From: Blautia sp.
GTDB taxonomy: Bacteria > Bacillota > Clostridia > Lachnospirales > Lachnospiraceae
DNA: 64,000 nucleotides
NCBI GenBank assembly: GCA_023667395.1
Contig: JAMPAC010000006.1
Span: 29,810 to 93,809, forward strand
Direction of reading: 5' to 3'
Shown: positions 32,031 through 41,723 of the stretch, one piece after another
How positions within the stretch are numbered: position 1 is the stretch's first letter
Layout: every line of letters starts with the position of its first letter
Made by a program: the position numbers and the translations under genes
The notes under the pieces: generated by a model
What the model was told of the DNA's origin: nothing
What the model saw: only the letters and a program-made list of their open reading frames with translations
Database searches by the model: none

Positions 32031-33320
32031 TTACTCAAACCTGACCTTGATGCTGTTGGCGTGGGCTGTCAGGCTCTCGCTCTCCGCAAAGGTCTCGATA
32101 TCCGTATGTACTTTCTCCAACGCTTCCCTGGAATAGGAAATGATGCTAGTCTTTTTGATGAAATCGTCCACGTTTACCGGGGAGAAGAACTTCGCCGTCC
32201 CGTTGGTGGGAAGGATGTGGTCGGGTCCCGCAAAGTAATCCCCCAGCGGCTCGGAAGAATATTCTCCCAGAAAGATTGCCCCTGCGTTGCGGACTTTGGT
32301 CATCACTTCAAAGGGATTGGCCGTCAGGATCTCCAGATGCTCGGACGCAATCTCGTTTACCGCCTCCAGGGCGTCCCCCATGTTCTCCGCCACAAGGATA
32401 TATCCGTAATTGTCCAGTGACTGCTGTATGATATCCTTTCGGGAAAGTTCGCTGACAAACGCATCCACTTCCGCAGAAACTTTCCGCGCCAGTTCCTCCG
32501 AGGTAGTGATCAGGATGGCGCTTGCCATCTCGTCATGCTCCGCCTGGGACAGCAGGTCAGCCGCCACATAGCGGGGATTTGCCGTCTCGTCCGCAAGCAC
32601 CAGGATCTCGCTGGGACCCGCGATGGAATCGATGCTCACATAGCCGTACACCGCTTTCTTCGCCAGCGCCACGAAAATATTTCCCGGACCCGCGATCTTG
32701 TCCACCTTGGGGATGGATTCGGTGCCGAACGCCATGGCCGCAATGGCCTGTGCGCCCCCTACCTTATAAATGGTATCCACACCAGCGATATCCGCTGCCA
32801 CCAGCGTCCCGGGATTGACCCTGCCGTCCGCACCGGGAGGAGTGGTGACGATAATCTCATCCACGCCCGCCACCTTTGCGGGAATCACATTCATCAGCAC
32901 GCTGGAGGGATATGCCGCCTTTCCGCCGGGCACATAGACGCCGGCTTTGGCAATGGCGGTAATCTTCATGCCAAGGATGGTTCCGTCCTCCTTTGCGTCG
33001 AACCAGCTGTTGCGCAGCTGCCTGGAGTGGAACACGCGGATATTTTCCGCCGCTCTCCTGATCACACCCACAAGTTCGTCGTCCAGCTTTTCGTAGGCCT
33101 CTTCGATCTCCTCTCTCGTCACCCTGATATTATCCGCATTCAGGGCAAATTTGTCAAATTGCATGGTATACTCAAAAACCGCCTCATCCCGCCGGGCACG
33201 CACATTATTTATGATCTCATTTACGGTCTTCTCATATTCCATGTAATTATTGGGACTTCTCTTTAACAGGTTGTCGAGAATATCCTTTTTTGTCTTGTCT
33301 GTAAGGTTTACGATCCTCAT
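32031..33320 (-). CDS. hisD: Histidinol dehydrogenase HisD
   Basis: A 429-aa zinc, NAD-dependent enzyme oxidising histidinol to histidine. Typical segments: [65 protein letters not shown] and [15 protein letters not shown]. The ATG at 33318-33320 has AAAGG seven bases upstream; the open frame extends 36 codons further upstream but without matching the family. Preceded by a promoter and a short terminated leader RNA. Confidence 0.97.
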   Translation of the reverse strand: MRIVNLTDKTKKDILDNLLKRSPNNYMEYEKTVNEIINNVRARRDEAVFEYTMQFDKFALNADNIRVTREEIEEAYEKLDDELVGVIRRAAENIRVFHSRQLRNSWFDAKEDGTILGMKITAIAKAGVYVPGGKAAYPSSVLMNVIPAKVAGVDEIIVTTPPGADGRVNPGTLVAADIAGVDTIYKVGGAQAIAAMAFGTESIPKVDKIAGPGNIFVALAKKAVYGYVSIDSIAGPSEILVLADETANPRYVAADLLSQAEHDEMASAILITTSEELARKVSAEVDAFVSELSRKDIIQQSLDNYGYILVAENMGDALEAVNEIASEHLEILTANPFEVMTKVRNAGAIFLGEYSSEPLGDYFAGPDHILPTNGTAKFFSPVNVDDFIKKTSIISYSREALEKVHTDIETFAESESLTAHANSIKVRFE

Positions 33321-33463
33321 TTTTCTGCCTTTCTTTCTGATTATATTTAATATGCTTCTTGATCCGATCTGTTCTGTTTCAGGTTCGGCGCCTGTCACAT
33401 AGCACAGTATAACATAAATCGCTTCCAAATAGAAATGATTTATGAGATAAAATTACCTGAAAC

Positions 33464-33559
33464 AAAAACGCCTGCCAGAGAATAGTTTCCCTGACAAGCG
33501 TGGATCAGACTTTCGTCTCATATCATAGACATTGTACCAGATACTACAGCAAATGTCAA
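33464..33559 (-). ncRNA. Promoter and short terminated RNA between the MCP gene and hisD
   Basis: On minus: TTGACA (complement of 33554-33559), 17-base spacer, TACAAT (complement of 33531-33536). The expected transcript of about 60 nt contains AGACGAAAGTCT (a GAAA tetraloop hairpin). It ends in a classic terminator: a 14-bp stem with a few G-U pairs, CGCTTGTCAGGGAA/TTCTCTGGCAGGCG, then TTTTTG. About 145 bp remain before hisD. It is either an independent small RNA or an attenuator for hisD-hisB-hisIE; I see no histidine-codon leader peptide. Confidence 0.6.
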
Positions 33560-33568
33560 AATATTATT

Positions 33569-35599
33569 CTATTCATTTCGATACTTGAATCTGCCAACCA
33601 GGTCTTTCAGCATATCAGCCTGCCTTGACAGTTCCTCGGATGCCGCAGCGCTTTCCTCGGAAGTCGCGGAATTGGATTCCACCACATCGGCAATCTGACT
33701 GATCCCATCGGAAATCTGGGATGCTGCCATCGCCTGATCCTCGGATGCAACCGCGATCTCCTCCATGGATTCATTTACTACCTTGGCATTATCCACAACG
33801 GTAAGCAGGGAATTTGCGGTAGCGTTGGCAAAACGGATTCCTTCCTCCACTGCCAGGATCGCGTTCTGGATCAGATCCTTTGTATTCCTTGCAGCTTCCG
33901 AACTCTGATCCGCCAGCGCGCTGACCTGGGTCGCAACCACTCCGAATCCCTTTCCGTGCTCTCCTGCCCTTGCCGCCTCAATGGAAGCGTTCAGGGCCAG
34001 CAGGGCGGTCTGGTCAGCCACATCCTCGATACTGCTGATGATTACCGCGATCTTGTCCGAAGTCTCCCTGATCTTGTCCATGGCTTCCGTATTATTCTTC
34101 ATCTGTTCGTTGCTTTCCAGCACGCGGGTATTCATATCCGCAACGATAGCCCTTGTCTTCTCCGCATTCTGGGCGTTTACAGTGATCTTCTCAGAGATAT
34201 CCGCAATGGTGGCCGTCAGTTCTTCCACTGCGCTGGCCTGGTCAGTAGCGCCCTCCGCCAGCTGCATTGCAGCGCCGGAGAGATCCTCCGCGCCCCTCTG
34301 GACGCTCTTGGCATTATTGTCAATATCGCGCATTGCAGCGCTTAAGGAGGCGACGATTCCCCGGAAAGAACGGCTGATCTCCGCGAAATCTCCCTTGTAA
34401 TCCTCGTCTATGGTGATCATGAAATTGCCGTCCGACAATTCCGCAAGGTGGGTGTCGATGTCATTTATTACGTCTTTCAGGTCCTGGACTGTCTGTGAAA
34501 GGCTGTTCATCAGCGTGGCCGTCTCGTCATTTACCTCAGGCGTAGGCGTATCGGTATGGAGATCGCCCTCCGCCAGCAGTCCCAGTCTCTTTACCACAAC
34601 GGTAATGGGATGCACGATCTTTTTGCCCAGAACAACGCCGCTTCTGACGCCGTATACAGTAAAGGCAACCACGAAAAGCACGGTCAGCACCAGGGACAGG
34701 AAAAACATGCCCAAAAACTCATTCCGCACTGCGGCTACACCGATGCTCCATCCGTCCGTGCCCGGAACCGGCGAATAAGCCACCACCTTTGTCACTCCGT
34801 TGTAGGAATAGGTTCCCGTTCCGTCCGCACCCGTGATCATCTCCTTACAGATCTCGCTGTATTTCCTGAGTTTCCGGTTGGTATCGCCAAGATGTATACT
34901 GTCTTCCACGCCTACCAGGGAGGAATCCAGATCCGCGATGGTGATTCCGTTGGAGTCCAGCATGAACGCTGTGCCGCCCTCACCCACTTTGATGGAGCGC
35001 ATGATATCGTTCAGGGATTCCCCGTCAGGTACATAGACCACCGCGCCCACGGGGGTAGTGCCGGGGATGCCGCCCTCCCACAGAGGAGCTGCCACGGCAT
35101 AGGATACCTCTTTTGTGACGTCGCTGTACGCTGGTGTGGAAATGGCGGTATTGCCTTTCATGGCCTCCGCGAAAAAGGGCCTGTCAGACAGATCCGCTCC
35201 CGAGATCACGTCCACGCCGCTGCTGTCCAGCAGGAATCCCGTTTCAAAATTGTGATCCGCAATCCTCTGATCCAGGATGGCCGCTTTATCTTCCACTGAC
35301 CTGTCTGGATCGGCCAGGCGGGCGATGCTTCCTGTTTCATAAGCGATCGCAACATACTCCTGCAGCGCGGCAGCCACATAATTAGCCGCTACCTCCGAGG
35401 TATTGTTGATGGTTTCGGAAACCGCGTTTATGGATGAATTATAGCTTAAAATGGAAGTGATCACCCCCAGCACGATACAGCAGATCATGATAGTACTCGC
35501 AAAGCTTGAAGAAATCTTTTTTTCGATACTGACGAATCCGCCGTCCTGTCTTCCGCCCATTCGTTTCTTTTGTGATGTGTTACTGTTCTCTTTTTGCAT
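33569..35599 (-). CDS. Methyl-accepting chemotaxis protein
   Basis: A 676-aa chemoreceptor. TM1 (TIMICCIVLGVITSILSY), a large outside dCache-like sensor (about 70-315), TM2 (FFLSLVLTVLFVVAFTVYGV), HAMP, and the signalling domain with the conserved hairpin tip EDVADQTALLALNASIEAARAGEHGKGFGVVA. The ligand is not predictable. Start ATG 35597-35599 follows GGGGGAA; the frame upstream lacks a site. It interrupts the histidine cluster between hisG and hisD. It is a stand-alone receptor; no che or flagellar genes are in the window. Confidence 0.93.
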   Translation of the reverse strand: MQKENSNTSQKKRMGGRQDGGFVSIEKKISSSFASTIMICCIVLGVITSILSYNSSINAVSETINNTSEVAANYVAAALQEYVAIAYETGSIARLADPDRSVEDKAAILDQRIADHNFETGFLLDSSGVDVISGADLSDRPFFAEAMKGNTAISTPAYSDVTKEVSYAVAAPLWEGGIPGTTPVGAVVYVPDGESLNDIMRSIKVGEGGTAFMLDSNGITIADLDSSLVGVEDSIHLGDTNRKLRKYSEICKEMITGADGTGTYSYNGVTKVVAYSPVPGTDGWSIGVAAVRNEFLGMFFLSLVLTVLFVVAFTVYGVRSGVVLGKKIVHPITVVVKRLGLLAEGDLHTDTPTPEVNDETATLMNSLSQTVQDLKDVINDIDTHLAELSDGNFMITIDEDYKGDFAEISRSFRGIVASLSAAMRDIDNNAKSVQRGAEDLSGAAMQLAEGATDQASAVEELTATIADISEKITVNAQNAEKTRAIVADMNTRVLESNEQMKNNTEAMDKIRETSDKIAVIISSIEDVADQTALLALNASIEAARAGEHGKGFGVVATQVSALADQSSEAARNTKDLIQNAILAVEEGIRFANATANSLLTVVDNAKVVNESMEEIAVASEDQAMAASQISDGISQIADVVESNSATSEESAAASEELSRQADMLKDLVGRFKYRNE

Positions 35600-35919
35600 A
35601 AGCTTCCCCCATTCCTGGCAACTCCAATGAAATTTCCCTGTGACTGAGACCTTCGCGATTGCAGCGGAGTTATATTGCATGCTTTTTTTGAAAAGCTGAA
35701 ACCGCTATACAATGCGTGTGTTACCAGTTATAGCTAGGACAGTAACATTTTCATATCCGGCAGTATCCGTTTTTCATATTTAGTTTATTCCCGAAGCGCC
35801 AAAATTTTTCTAAACCCATTATAGCACTAATAGGACAAATTTACTACATATTTTTTTTAATTGTTTTAAAAATTTATGGAACAGTTGTAACAGTTCAGCC
35901 TCGATGGGGTCCGGCTCCC
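35600..35919 (-). promoter_or_regulatory. Long leader and promoter of the chemoreceptor gene
   Basis: An extended -10 promoter, TGCTATAAT (TATAAT is the complement of 35818-35823), predicts a leader of roughly 215 nt with a TGTTAC/GTAACA hairpin. GCCGGATAT further downstream resembles a flagellar sigma -10 with one extra base, but spacing to TAAA is poor. The leader does not match the c-di-GMP riboswitch consensus I know. TGTAACAGTTCAG at 35886-35898 matches the end of the MITE-like repeats. Confidence 0.45.
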
Positions 35920-36567
35920 CTATTGCAACTGCCCCCGCAGCCTGTTCACCAGATCCTTGATCCGCTCCGTCTCCATCTGCATGCTGACGGGGTTCACGAT
36001 CATCCGGGCGGACAGGGGGCAGACCTCCTCCAGCACCCCAAGGCCGTTTTCTTTCAGGGTGGATCCCGTCTCCACAATATCCACGATCACGTCGGACAGT
36101 TCCACCAGCGGCCCCAGTTCCACGGAGCCGTTCAGCTTGATGATATCCACGGTCTGATGCTTCTTATTATAGAAGTAATCCTTTGCAATATTGGGATATT
36201 TGCTGGCCACCCGGATCCGCTCGTGATGCTGCAGCAGTTCCCTGGCGGAATCCGGCCCGCAGACGCACATCCGGCATTTCCCATAGCCTAAGTCAAGCAC
36301 CTCATACACATTCCTGTTCTCCTCCAGGATGGTGTCCCTGCCCACAATGCCGATGTCCGCCGCGCCGTACTCCACATAGGTGGGCACGTCCGGCCCCTTT
36401 GCCAGGAAGAACCGCAGTTTCAATTCCTTGTTGACAAAGATCAGTTTCCGGGAGCCCTTGTCTTTCATCTCCTCGCAGGTGATCCCGATCTCCTCGAATA
36501 ATTCCATGGTCTTATCCGCCAGCCTGCCCTTGCCCAGGGCAAAGGTCAGGTATCTGTCCTCATTCAT
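35920..36567 (-). CDS. hisG: ATP phosphoribosyltransferase HisG (short form)
   Basis: A 215-aa catalytic subunit for the first committed step of histidine synthesis. LTFALGKGRLADKTMELFEE, YGAADIGIVGRDTILEE and the PRPP loop DIVETGSTLKENGL are clear. It lacks the C-terminal regulatory domain of the long form, as expected because hisZ lies just upstream; the two proteins form a hetero-octamer in which HisZ mediates histidine feedback. Confidence 0.97.
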   Translation of the reverse strand: MNEDRYLTFALGKGRLADKTMELFEEIGITCEEMKDKGSRKLIFVNKELKLRFFLAKGPDVPTYVEYGAADIGIVGRDTILEENRNVYEVLDLGYGKCRMCVCGPDSARELLQHHERIRVASKYPNIAKDYFYNKKHQTVDIIKLNGSVELGPLVELSDVIVDIVETGSTLKENGLGVLEEVCPLSARMIVNPVSMQMETERIKDLVNRLRGQLQ

Positions 36568-36673
36568 TTTATATCGTTTCCCTTCTATTCCTTTTATGCT
36601 TTCAACTTATTTATGAGTTTGCTTCCAACCGTATATAGTCAGGCGCTGGCGTAACCCCCTCCATCGGAGTGCG

Positions 36674-37786
36674 CTAGCCTTTTCTGACCAGGATGGCGGC
36701 AACATTCTCCCCGCGCAGCCGCTGGGCTTCCGCCAGCTTCTCCTCATAATCATTCTCATCATAATAAATTGTCCTGGCAGCCTCTTCCAGCGGAATCTCA
36801 ACCCTCTGCCTGGAAAGGGCTTCCATGATGCTGTCAATGACCACGCAGAATCCCACCGCAGGCGCCTCCTTGCCGAAATGCTTCAGCAGATGGTCGTACC
36901 TGCCGCCTTTCACCACGGCCTCGCCCACGCCGTAGGTATAGGCCTTGAAAATGACGCCGGTGTAATAATGATATTTGCTCAGCATCCCCAGGTCAAAGGA
37001 GATATACTCGGCCACGCCGTAGGCCTTCAGCACCTCATACAGCTTCTCAAGCCTCTCGATGGCCGCCAGGGAGCGGGCGTTGCCTGCCATCTTCCTGGCC
37101 TCCGGGAGGGAACACATGTTGCCGAACATATCCGCCACTTTCAACAGCTTCCCCTGGTAGGGTTCCAACACATTCCTCTCAGACAACAGTTCCTGGGCCG
37201 CGAAATAGTTTTTCCCGGAGATGCATTCCCGCAGATCCAGTTCCGTCTCCTCGTCCAGACCCGCCTCCTCGCAGAGTCCCTTAAAGTACTCCACCTGTCC
37301 GATGCTCACCTGGAACCGCTTTAACCCCGCGTTCAGAAGCGTTTCCACCACCAGGCTGATCATCTCCCCGTCCGCCTCCACCGATGGCTCGTTGATCAGT
37401 TCCGCCCCCATCTGGGTCACTTCCTTCAACTTTCCCTGCAAGTTGGAAGTATTGTTAAAGGTGTTTCCCATGTAGCTGAACCGTAAGGGCACCTGCTCCT
37501 CGCAGAAATACTTGGCGGCGCAGCGGGCGATGGAGGGGGTGAAATCAGGGCGCAGCACAAGGGTGTTGTTCTCCTTGTCAAAAAATTTATATAATTCCCT
37601 GCTGGGCGTGGTTCCTACCTCCTTGGAAAAGACGTCGAAAAATTCAAACGCAGGGGTCTGGATATCCTGATAGCCGTAGAGATGCAGCTTTTCATGGATC
37701 CTGCGTTCCACATATAGTTTCTGCTCGTATTCTTTTCCGTAAATATCCCTGACGCCCTCGGGGGTATGTAACAGTTTTTTACTCAT
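36674..37786 (-). CDS. hisZ: ATP phosphoribosyltransferase regulatory subunit HisZ
   Basis: A 370-aa histidyl-tRNA synthetase-like protein: LLHTPEGVRDIYGKE at the start, FEFFDVFSKEVG, and motif-2-like VLRPDFTPSIAR. The class II anticodon domain is absent and the length fits HisZ rather than HisRS. It is followed after 106 bp by hisG. The upstream region has no T-box features that I can see, but contains the palindrome CTGAACTGTTCAG at about 37809. Confidence 0.93.
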   Translation of the reverse strand: MSKKLLHTPEGVRDIYGKEYEQKLYVERRIHEKLHLYGYQDIQTPAFEFFDVFSKEVGTTPSRELYKFFDKENNTLVLRPDFTPSIARCAAKYFCEEQVPLRFSYMGNTFNNTSNLQGKLKEVTQMGAELINEPSVEADGEMISLVVETLLNAGLKRFQVSIGQVEYFKGLCEEAGLDEETELDLRECISGKNYFAAQELLSERNVLEPYQGKLLKVADMFGNMCSLPEARKMAGNARSLAAIERLEKLYEVLKAYGVAEYISFDLGMLSKYHYYTGVIFKAYTYGVGEAVVKGGRYDHLLKHFGKEAPAVGFCVVIDSIMEALSRQRVEIPLEEAARTIYYDENDYEEKLAEAQRLRGENVAAILVRKG

Positions 37787-37881
37787 AGATTCCTCCCGTT
37801 ATGAAAAGCTGAACTGTTCAGAGCCAGGCAAACGCCGAAGAAACAGGCAATATTTTCGAGGCTGGTTCTGGATTTTTTATA

Positions 37882-38328
37882 TTACAAATGTGCCTGAATG
37901 CATCGCACGGGGATTCCAAGTATCCCCTGGATATGGGATAAACACTCCTGACCGGGTGCATCCGCCGGATTCAGAATGTCAAATTCAACGCAGGAAAATC
38001 CGCATGGAAAATGATATCGCAGATCATTCAGGGTACTGCTTCCGCCACAGCAGGGCAATGTTACGGACAACTCCGTAAAACGGTTCTTCCACGCCGCGTC
38101 CATCGCAGCGCCCCACCACTCGAAATCTATCGCCGCGCCGCATACAGGGCACGCTATCTTTTCCAGATTACTGCCACAGTCAATGAAAACCGGCGTATCA
38201 TGAGTTTTTACATCCATTCTTTCTGCCCTGATTTCAGTCTGCAGATAATTCACAATCCTGTCAGCCTTTTGCCTGTCCATATGATAACAGGGATCGGCTG
38301 GAATCATCCTAATTATGTAGTCTGACAT
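37882..38328 (-). CDS. Hypothetical zinc-ribbon-like protein
   Basis: A 148-aa soluble protein. CPVCG near residue 73 and PCCGG near residue 107 could form a four-Cys zinc site; the C-terminus has additional Cys and His residues. No family recognised. The ATG at 38326-38328 follows GAGGG six bases upstream. It stands alone between hisZ and recU; an immunity or small housekeeping protein are both possible. Confidence 0.6.
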   Translation of the reverse strand: MSDYIIRMIPADPCYHMDRQKADRIVNYLQTEIRAERMDVKTHDTPVFIDCGSNLEKIACPVCGAAIDFEWWGAAMDAAWKNRFTELSVTLPCCGGSSTLNDLRYHFPCGFSCVEFDILNPADAPGQECLSHIQGILGIPVRCIQAHL

Positions 38329-38432
38329 AAGATCCCTCACAGATCATTGGTGTTTTAATGTTGTAACGCGTTACCATGGCAAAGAAACAAACTCCATGTA
38401 GTATAACGAATTTCTTTTCCGCTGTCAAGGCT

Positions 38433-38966
38433 TCATTCCCTGTCCTCCAGGTCTTTCTGCAGCATATCCAGATAGGGCACCAGGATGCCGTGTTTCCTGG
38501 GAAGGATGTAAGCAGGGTTCAGTTCCTCATAACGGAAGCTTTTCCGTCCGCCCTCCTGCGCCCGGTTCCAGAAAAACAGCAGCATCTCCAGGGGCAGATA
38601 ATACATCACATCCTTATGGGTATAGTAGATCAGGAAAAAGGCGATGCCCCCCTGTTTTTCAAAGTTTTCCATGAATTTTACCTGATGCGCATGGATATTC
38701 TGCAGGGAAAAGGTATCCACCGCGCACTCCTTTGCGTCGAAACACACCGGGATGCCCTGCACCGCCCCGATATAATCCACCGTGCTCTTCTGCTCGAAAT
38801 AGGCCAGGGTGATCTGCCTGTTTTCCTTGTTGATCCTGATCGGGGTGATGGGGGTGGGAATCTTCTGGATCAGGGCCAGCCCCGCTTCCTCATATTTTTC
38901 ATTTGTACGGTTTATCATATCCTCCAGAGTGGAACCCCGCAGTCCTCTGGAATTCCAGGTTGCCAT
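38433..38966 (-). CDS. recU: RecU-type Holliday junction resolvase
   Basis: A 177-aa PD-(D/E)XK nuclease resembling Gram-positive RecU. RGSTLEDMINRTNEKYEEAG, then KIPTPITPIRINKENRQI, YFEQKSTVDYIGAVQGIPVCFDAKEC (catalytic Asp and Glu-Lys-type residues), and NIHAHQVKFMENFEKQGGIAFFLI match the family order. It is shorter at the N-terminus than B. subtilis RecU. Expected to cleave four-way junctions in recombination and chromosome segregation. Confidence 0.88.
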   Translation of the reverse strand: MATWNSRGLRGSTLEDMINRTNEKYEEAGLALIQKIPTPITPIRINKENRQITLAYFEQKSTVDYIGAVQGIPVCFDAKECAVDTFSLQNIHAHQVKFMENFEKQGGIAFFLIYYTHKDVMYYLPLEMLLFFWNRAQEGGRKSFRYEELNPAYILPRKHGILVPYLDMLQKDLEDRE

Positions 38967-39016
38967 TGTATGATTCCTCTTTCTTTTTCAAAATGTTTCC
39001 CGCCGGATCTGCTGCC

Positions 39017-40213
39017 TCAGATCGCTCCTCCCCTTTTGGGAAAATGCAACGCCGCCCTTACCGCCGCAAACTCCCCCGGTTCCGGCGCAAGGAATTCACG
39101 TCCGCTGAGGGAAACGCCCGCGCCGTCCGTTATCTTGGGGAAAACAACGCGGTAGGCGTGCAGCAGCTGGTAGCTCAGACCATATTCCTGCTTCCACCAG
39201 CGGTTGATCTTATCTTTGCCGTATTTGAAGTCCCCCACCAACGGATGCCCCATACTGGCCAGATGGGCACGGATCTGGTGGGGTTTCCCTGTGATCAGTT
39301 CGACTTCCAAATAAGTATAGCCGTTCTTGATGCCAAGCGGGGTATAGCGCGTTTCGATGTAATCCTGTTTCTGCCCAAAAGATGACTTGGAGCCAGCTTG
39401 CGGTTTACACTGTTTCGCCACAGATACCCTGTTGGTCTTCTCGTCCTTGGACAGGTATCCCCGAATCTGTCCCGCCTCCCTTAATTCGCCTGCGCAGATG
39501 GTATGGTAAAATTTTCGCACTTTTCTCTCCCTGATGCACTGGCTTAAGAATTGCAGCCCTGTCAGCGACTTCCCGCATAACACGATACCGCTGGTATTGC
39601 GGTCAAGGCGGTTGCAGACAGAGGGGTGGAACGTACGGAGTTCCGCCGCCAGCCCCGGATCCTTCTGCAGCAGATAGCCGATCAGCCATTCATTCAGACT
39701 GCTGTCCTCCGGTTTTGCCTTCTGGGTCAGGATCCCGGCGGGCTTATCCAGGAACAGGAAATGTTCATCCTCATAGATGACCTGAACGCCCTTTAACAGA
39801 CGGTATGCTTTCTGGTATTCTGAACATCTGACCGCCCACATGCCGTCATGTTCCGATTTGATAAATGCATCTGACCGGCGTTTCGGAGCCGCTGACAAGT
39901 TCCCGAAAGTTTCCGTTGACGCATCCGCATTTTCGAAATCATTCGAGAAATGATCAGGAACCGCAGGCCTTATTTCCGCCTGTTCCATTGATAGCCCTGA
40001 AAATTTCTCAAAGGTCTCCGGTGAGAAGAAAAAGCTGACCAGATCCCCCTCTTTCAGCTTCTCGGAGCCCTCCGCTTTCCTGCCGTTCAGAGTGATATTT
40101 TTTTTGCGCAGCATTTTGTAGAGAAATCCCGTGCCCGCGTTGGGCAGGTATTTATGCAAAAATTTGTCCAGGCGCTGCCCCGCCTGATTGCTTCCTATGG
40201 TTGTTGACTGCAT
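39017..40213 (-). CDS. RluA-family 23S rRNA pseudouridine synthase
   Basis: A 398-aa protein. N-terminal S4 RNA-binding domain (GQRLDKFLHKYLPNAGTGFLYKML) then the RluA catalytic core with NRLDRNTSGIVLCGKS (catalytic Asp) and ELITGKPHQIRAHLASMGHPLVGD. Between them is a longer than usual linker (about residues 85-140). By layout it is RluC/RluD-like, modifying uridines in 23S rRNA; the exact position is not assignable. Confidence 0.93.
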   Translation of the reverse strand: MQSTTIGSNQAGQRLDKFLHKYLPNAGTGFLYKMLRKKNITLNGRKAEGSEKLKEGDLVSFFFSPETFEKFSGLSMEQAEIRPAVPDHFSNDFENADASTETFGNLSAAPKRRSDAFIKSEHDGMWAVRCSEYQKAYRLLKGVQVIYEDEHFLFLDKPAGILTQKAKPEDSSLNEWLIGYLLQKDPGLAAELRTFHPSVCNRLDRNTSGIVLCGKSLTGLQFLSQCIRERKVRKFYHTICAGELREAGQIRGYLSKDEKTNRVSVAKQCKPQAGSKSSFGQKQDYIETRYTPLGIKNGYTYLEVELITGKPHQIRAHLASMGHPLVGDFKYGKDKINRWWKQEYGLSYQLLHAYRVVFPKITDGAGVSLSGREFLAPEPGEFAAVRAALHFPKRGGAI

Positions 40214-40222
40214 GATCTCCCC

Positions 40223-40807
40223 CTACAAAACGACGCTCTTCAAGGTCGCCATAACCGCCTCTGTCCTGCCCTCGTCCGCTTCCAGTTCTTTCATCTGCTC
40301 CAGCCGTTCCGTATATTTCTTCAGATCCGTAAAGACCTTTACCGTCACATCTTTCAGACCGTCCATTTTCAGGATATGGTCAATATGCCTGTAAAAATCA
40401 TTCTCCGGAAAATCCGGCTTCTCGGCATAGCCGCAGACCGTATTCCCCTGGACTGCCATATGGCTGACCACATAATTTTTCTGATAAGAGGTAAACACCA
40501 TATCGTACAGGCAGCGCAGTCCCCGGCAATGCTTCTCAATCCCGGCCGCCGCATCCGCGCCGCAGCTTTTGAACCGCAGGAACATGATGACGCTGACCGC
40601 GCTCTTGCTGGCAGGCAGACAGCCTAAGACCGCCACCACTGTCAGCAGGTTTGTCTTCCGCCCCGTCTGGATATACCCCGCCGCAAACAGGGAAATGGAA
40701 ATCCCGAAATAGAGCAGCGTCCGGATGATCTCATATTTTTTCTGGGTGTTGATATAATTTTTTGTGCCTTTGTATTTCTCTGCGGAAAATATCCTCATCA
40801 ACTGCAT
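40223..40807 (-). CDS. Hypothetical protein with two membrane segments
   Basis: A 194-aa protein. Two hydrophobic segments near residues 28-46 (IIRTLLYFGISISLFAAGY) and 53-75 form a hairpin, followed by a soluble C-terminal domain of about 110 residues. No family recognised with confidence. Its upstream region carries GCGGAACTGGAATA, the leader sequence also found before rsmD and (in part) hisB. Nine bases separate its stop from the RluA-type gene start. Confidence 0.7.
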   Translation of the reverse strand: MQLMRIFSAEKYKGTKNYINTQKKYEIIRTLLYFGISISLFAAGYIQTGRKTNLLTVVAVLGCLPASKSAVSVIMFLRFKSCGADAAAGIEKHCRGLRCLYDMVFTSYQKNYVVSHMAVQGNTVCGYAEKPDFPENDFYRHIDHILKMDGLKDVTVKVFTDLKKYTERLEQMKELEADEGRTEAVMATLKSVVL

Positions 40808-40921
40808 GCTTACAACCCTTTCTGTTTTCTTTATTCCAGTTCCGCATCCCCCCGCATCATGCCGTCTTTGGCAGAGTCATTTCCGGCCGCGGAGTTCGTG
40901 CGTCCGCAAATGCTCTGGGCA

Positions 40922-41698
40922 TCATGCGGGAGAATGCTGTTTTAAATATCTCATGGCCTTGAAGATCAGGTCGTGGGGAACCGTCTTGGCAAGGCACTGG
41001 AAGTATTTGATGGGCAGGCTGCACACGGACATGGTGCGCTTGTAATAGGAATCTTTCAGCGCCAGCGCCACCACCCTGTCCGGGCTTACCATGGTATACT
41101 TCTTGATGGAAAGGGTGGTTCCCGTTTTCTCCGCAATGTCAAAAAAGGGCGTGTCCACGGGGCCGGGGCAGACGCTGGTGACATAGATCCCGGCGTCCTT
41201 AAGTTCCTCTCCCAGCGCCCTGGAAAAGCTTAGCACGTACGCCTTTGTGGCCGCGTAGACCGCAAAGTCCGGCTGGGGCAGGAAAGCCGCGCTGGACGCC
41301 ATCTGGATAATGCGGCTGTTCCTGCGCATATAAGGGATCATGCGGTGGGTCATGGCGGTCAGCGCCTCGCAGTTCAAGCGCACCATCTCCTGCGCCGTTA
41401 CCCGCTCCTGCTCGCTGAAAGGCCCCATGACGCCGAATCCCGCCGCGTTGATCAGAATCCTTACGGTGGCATTTTTCTCGATCAGCAGATCCTCCAGGAC
41501 ATCCAGCTTTTTCTCGTCCGTGATATCCATGGCGATCACCCTTGTCTTGTGCTCCAGCACTTTCGCCACTTCCTCCAGATGCTCCCTGCTCCTGGCAATC
41601 AGCCAGAATTCATCGATGGAAACGAAATAATTGTCCATCTGCATGGCAAATTCCATGCCGATTCCTGAGGACGCTCCTGTGATAATTGCAACATTCAT
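40922..41698 (-). CDS. Short-chain dehydrogenase/reductase
   Basis: A 258-aa classical SDR. NAD(P) motif TGASSGIGMEFA at the N-terminus, NAAGFGVMG, and catalytic YAATKAYV with an upstream Ser-rich strand (IQMASSAAFLPQPDFAVYAATK). It lacks the Asp typical of NAD preference after strand 2. The sequence resembles DltE/YqjQ-like short SDRs; substrate unknown. A 115-bp palindromic gap separates it from the next gene. Confidence 0.9.
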   Translation of the reverse strand: MNVAIITGASSGIGMEFAMQMDNYFVSIDEFWLIARSREHLEEVAKVLEHKTRVIAMDITDEKKLDVLEDLLIEKNATVRILINAAGFGVMGPFSEQERVTAQEMVRLNCEALTAMTHRMIPYMRRNSRIIQMASSAAFLPQPDFAVYAATKAYVLSFSRALGEELKDAGIYVTSVCPGPVDTPFFDIAEKTGTTLSIKKYTMVSPDRVVALALKDSYYKRTMSVCSLPIKYFQCLAKTVPHDLIFKAMRYLKQHSPA

Positions 41699-41723
41699 GT
41701 GTTTTTCCTTCCTTTCTATTCAA

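Noticed and set aside
35600-35920. c-di-GMP riboswitch upstream of the chemoreceptor
   Set aside because: The leader is long and structured, but the conserved GEMM core and tetraloop-receptor sequences are not there.
37787-37881. T-box leader upstream of hisZ
   Set aside because: No T-box sequence (TGGNACCGCG) or stem I features; only a short palindrome and weak hairpin.
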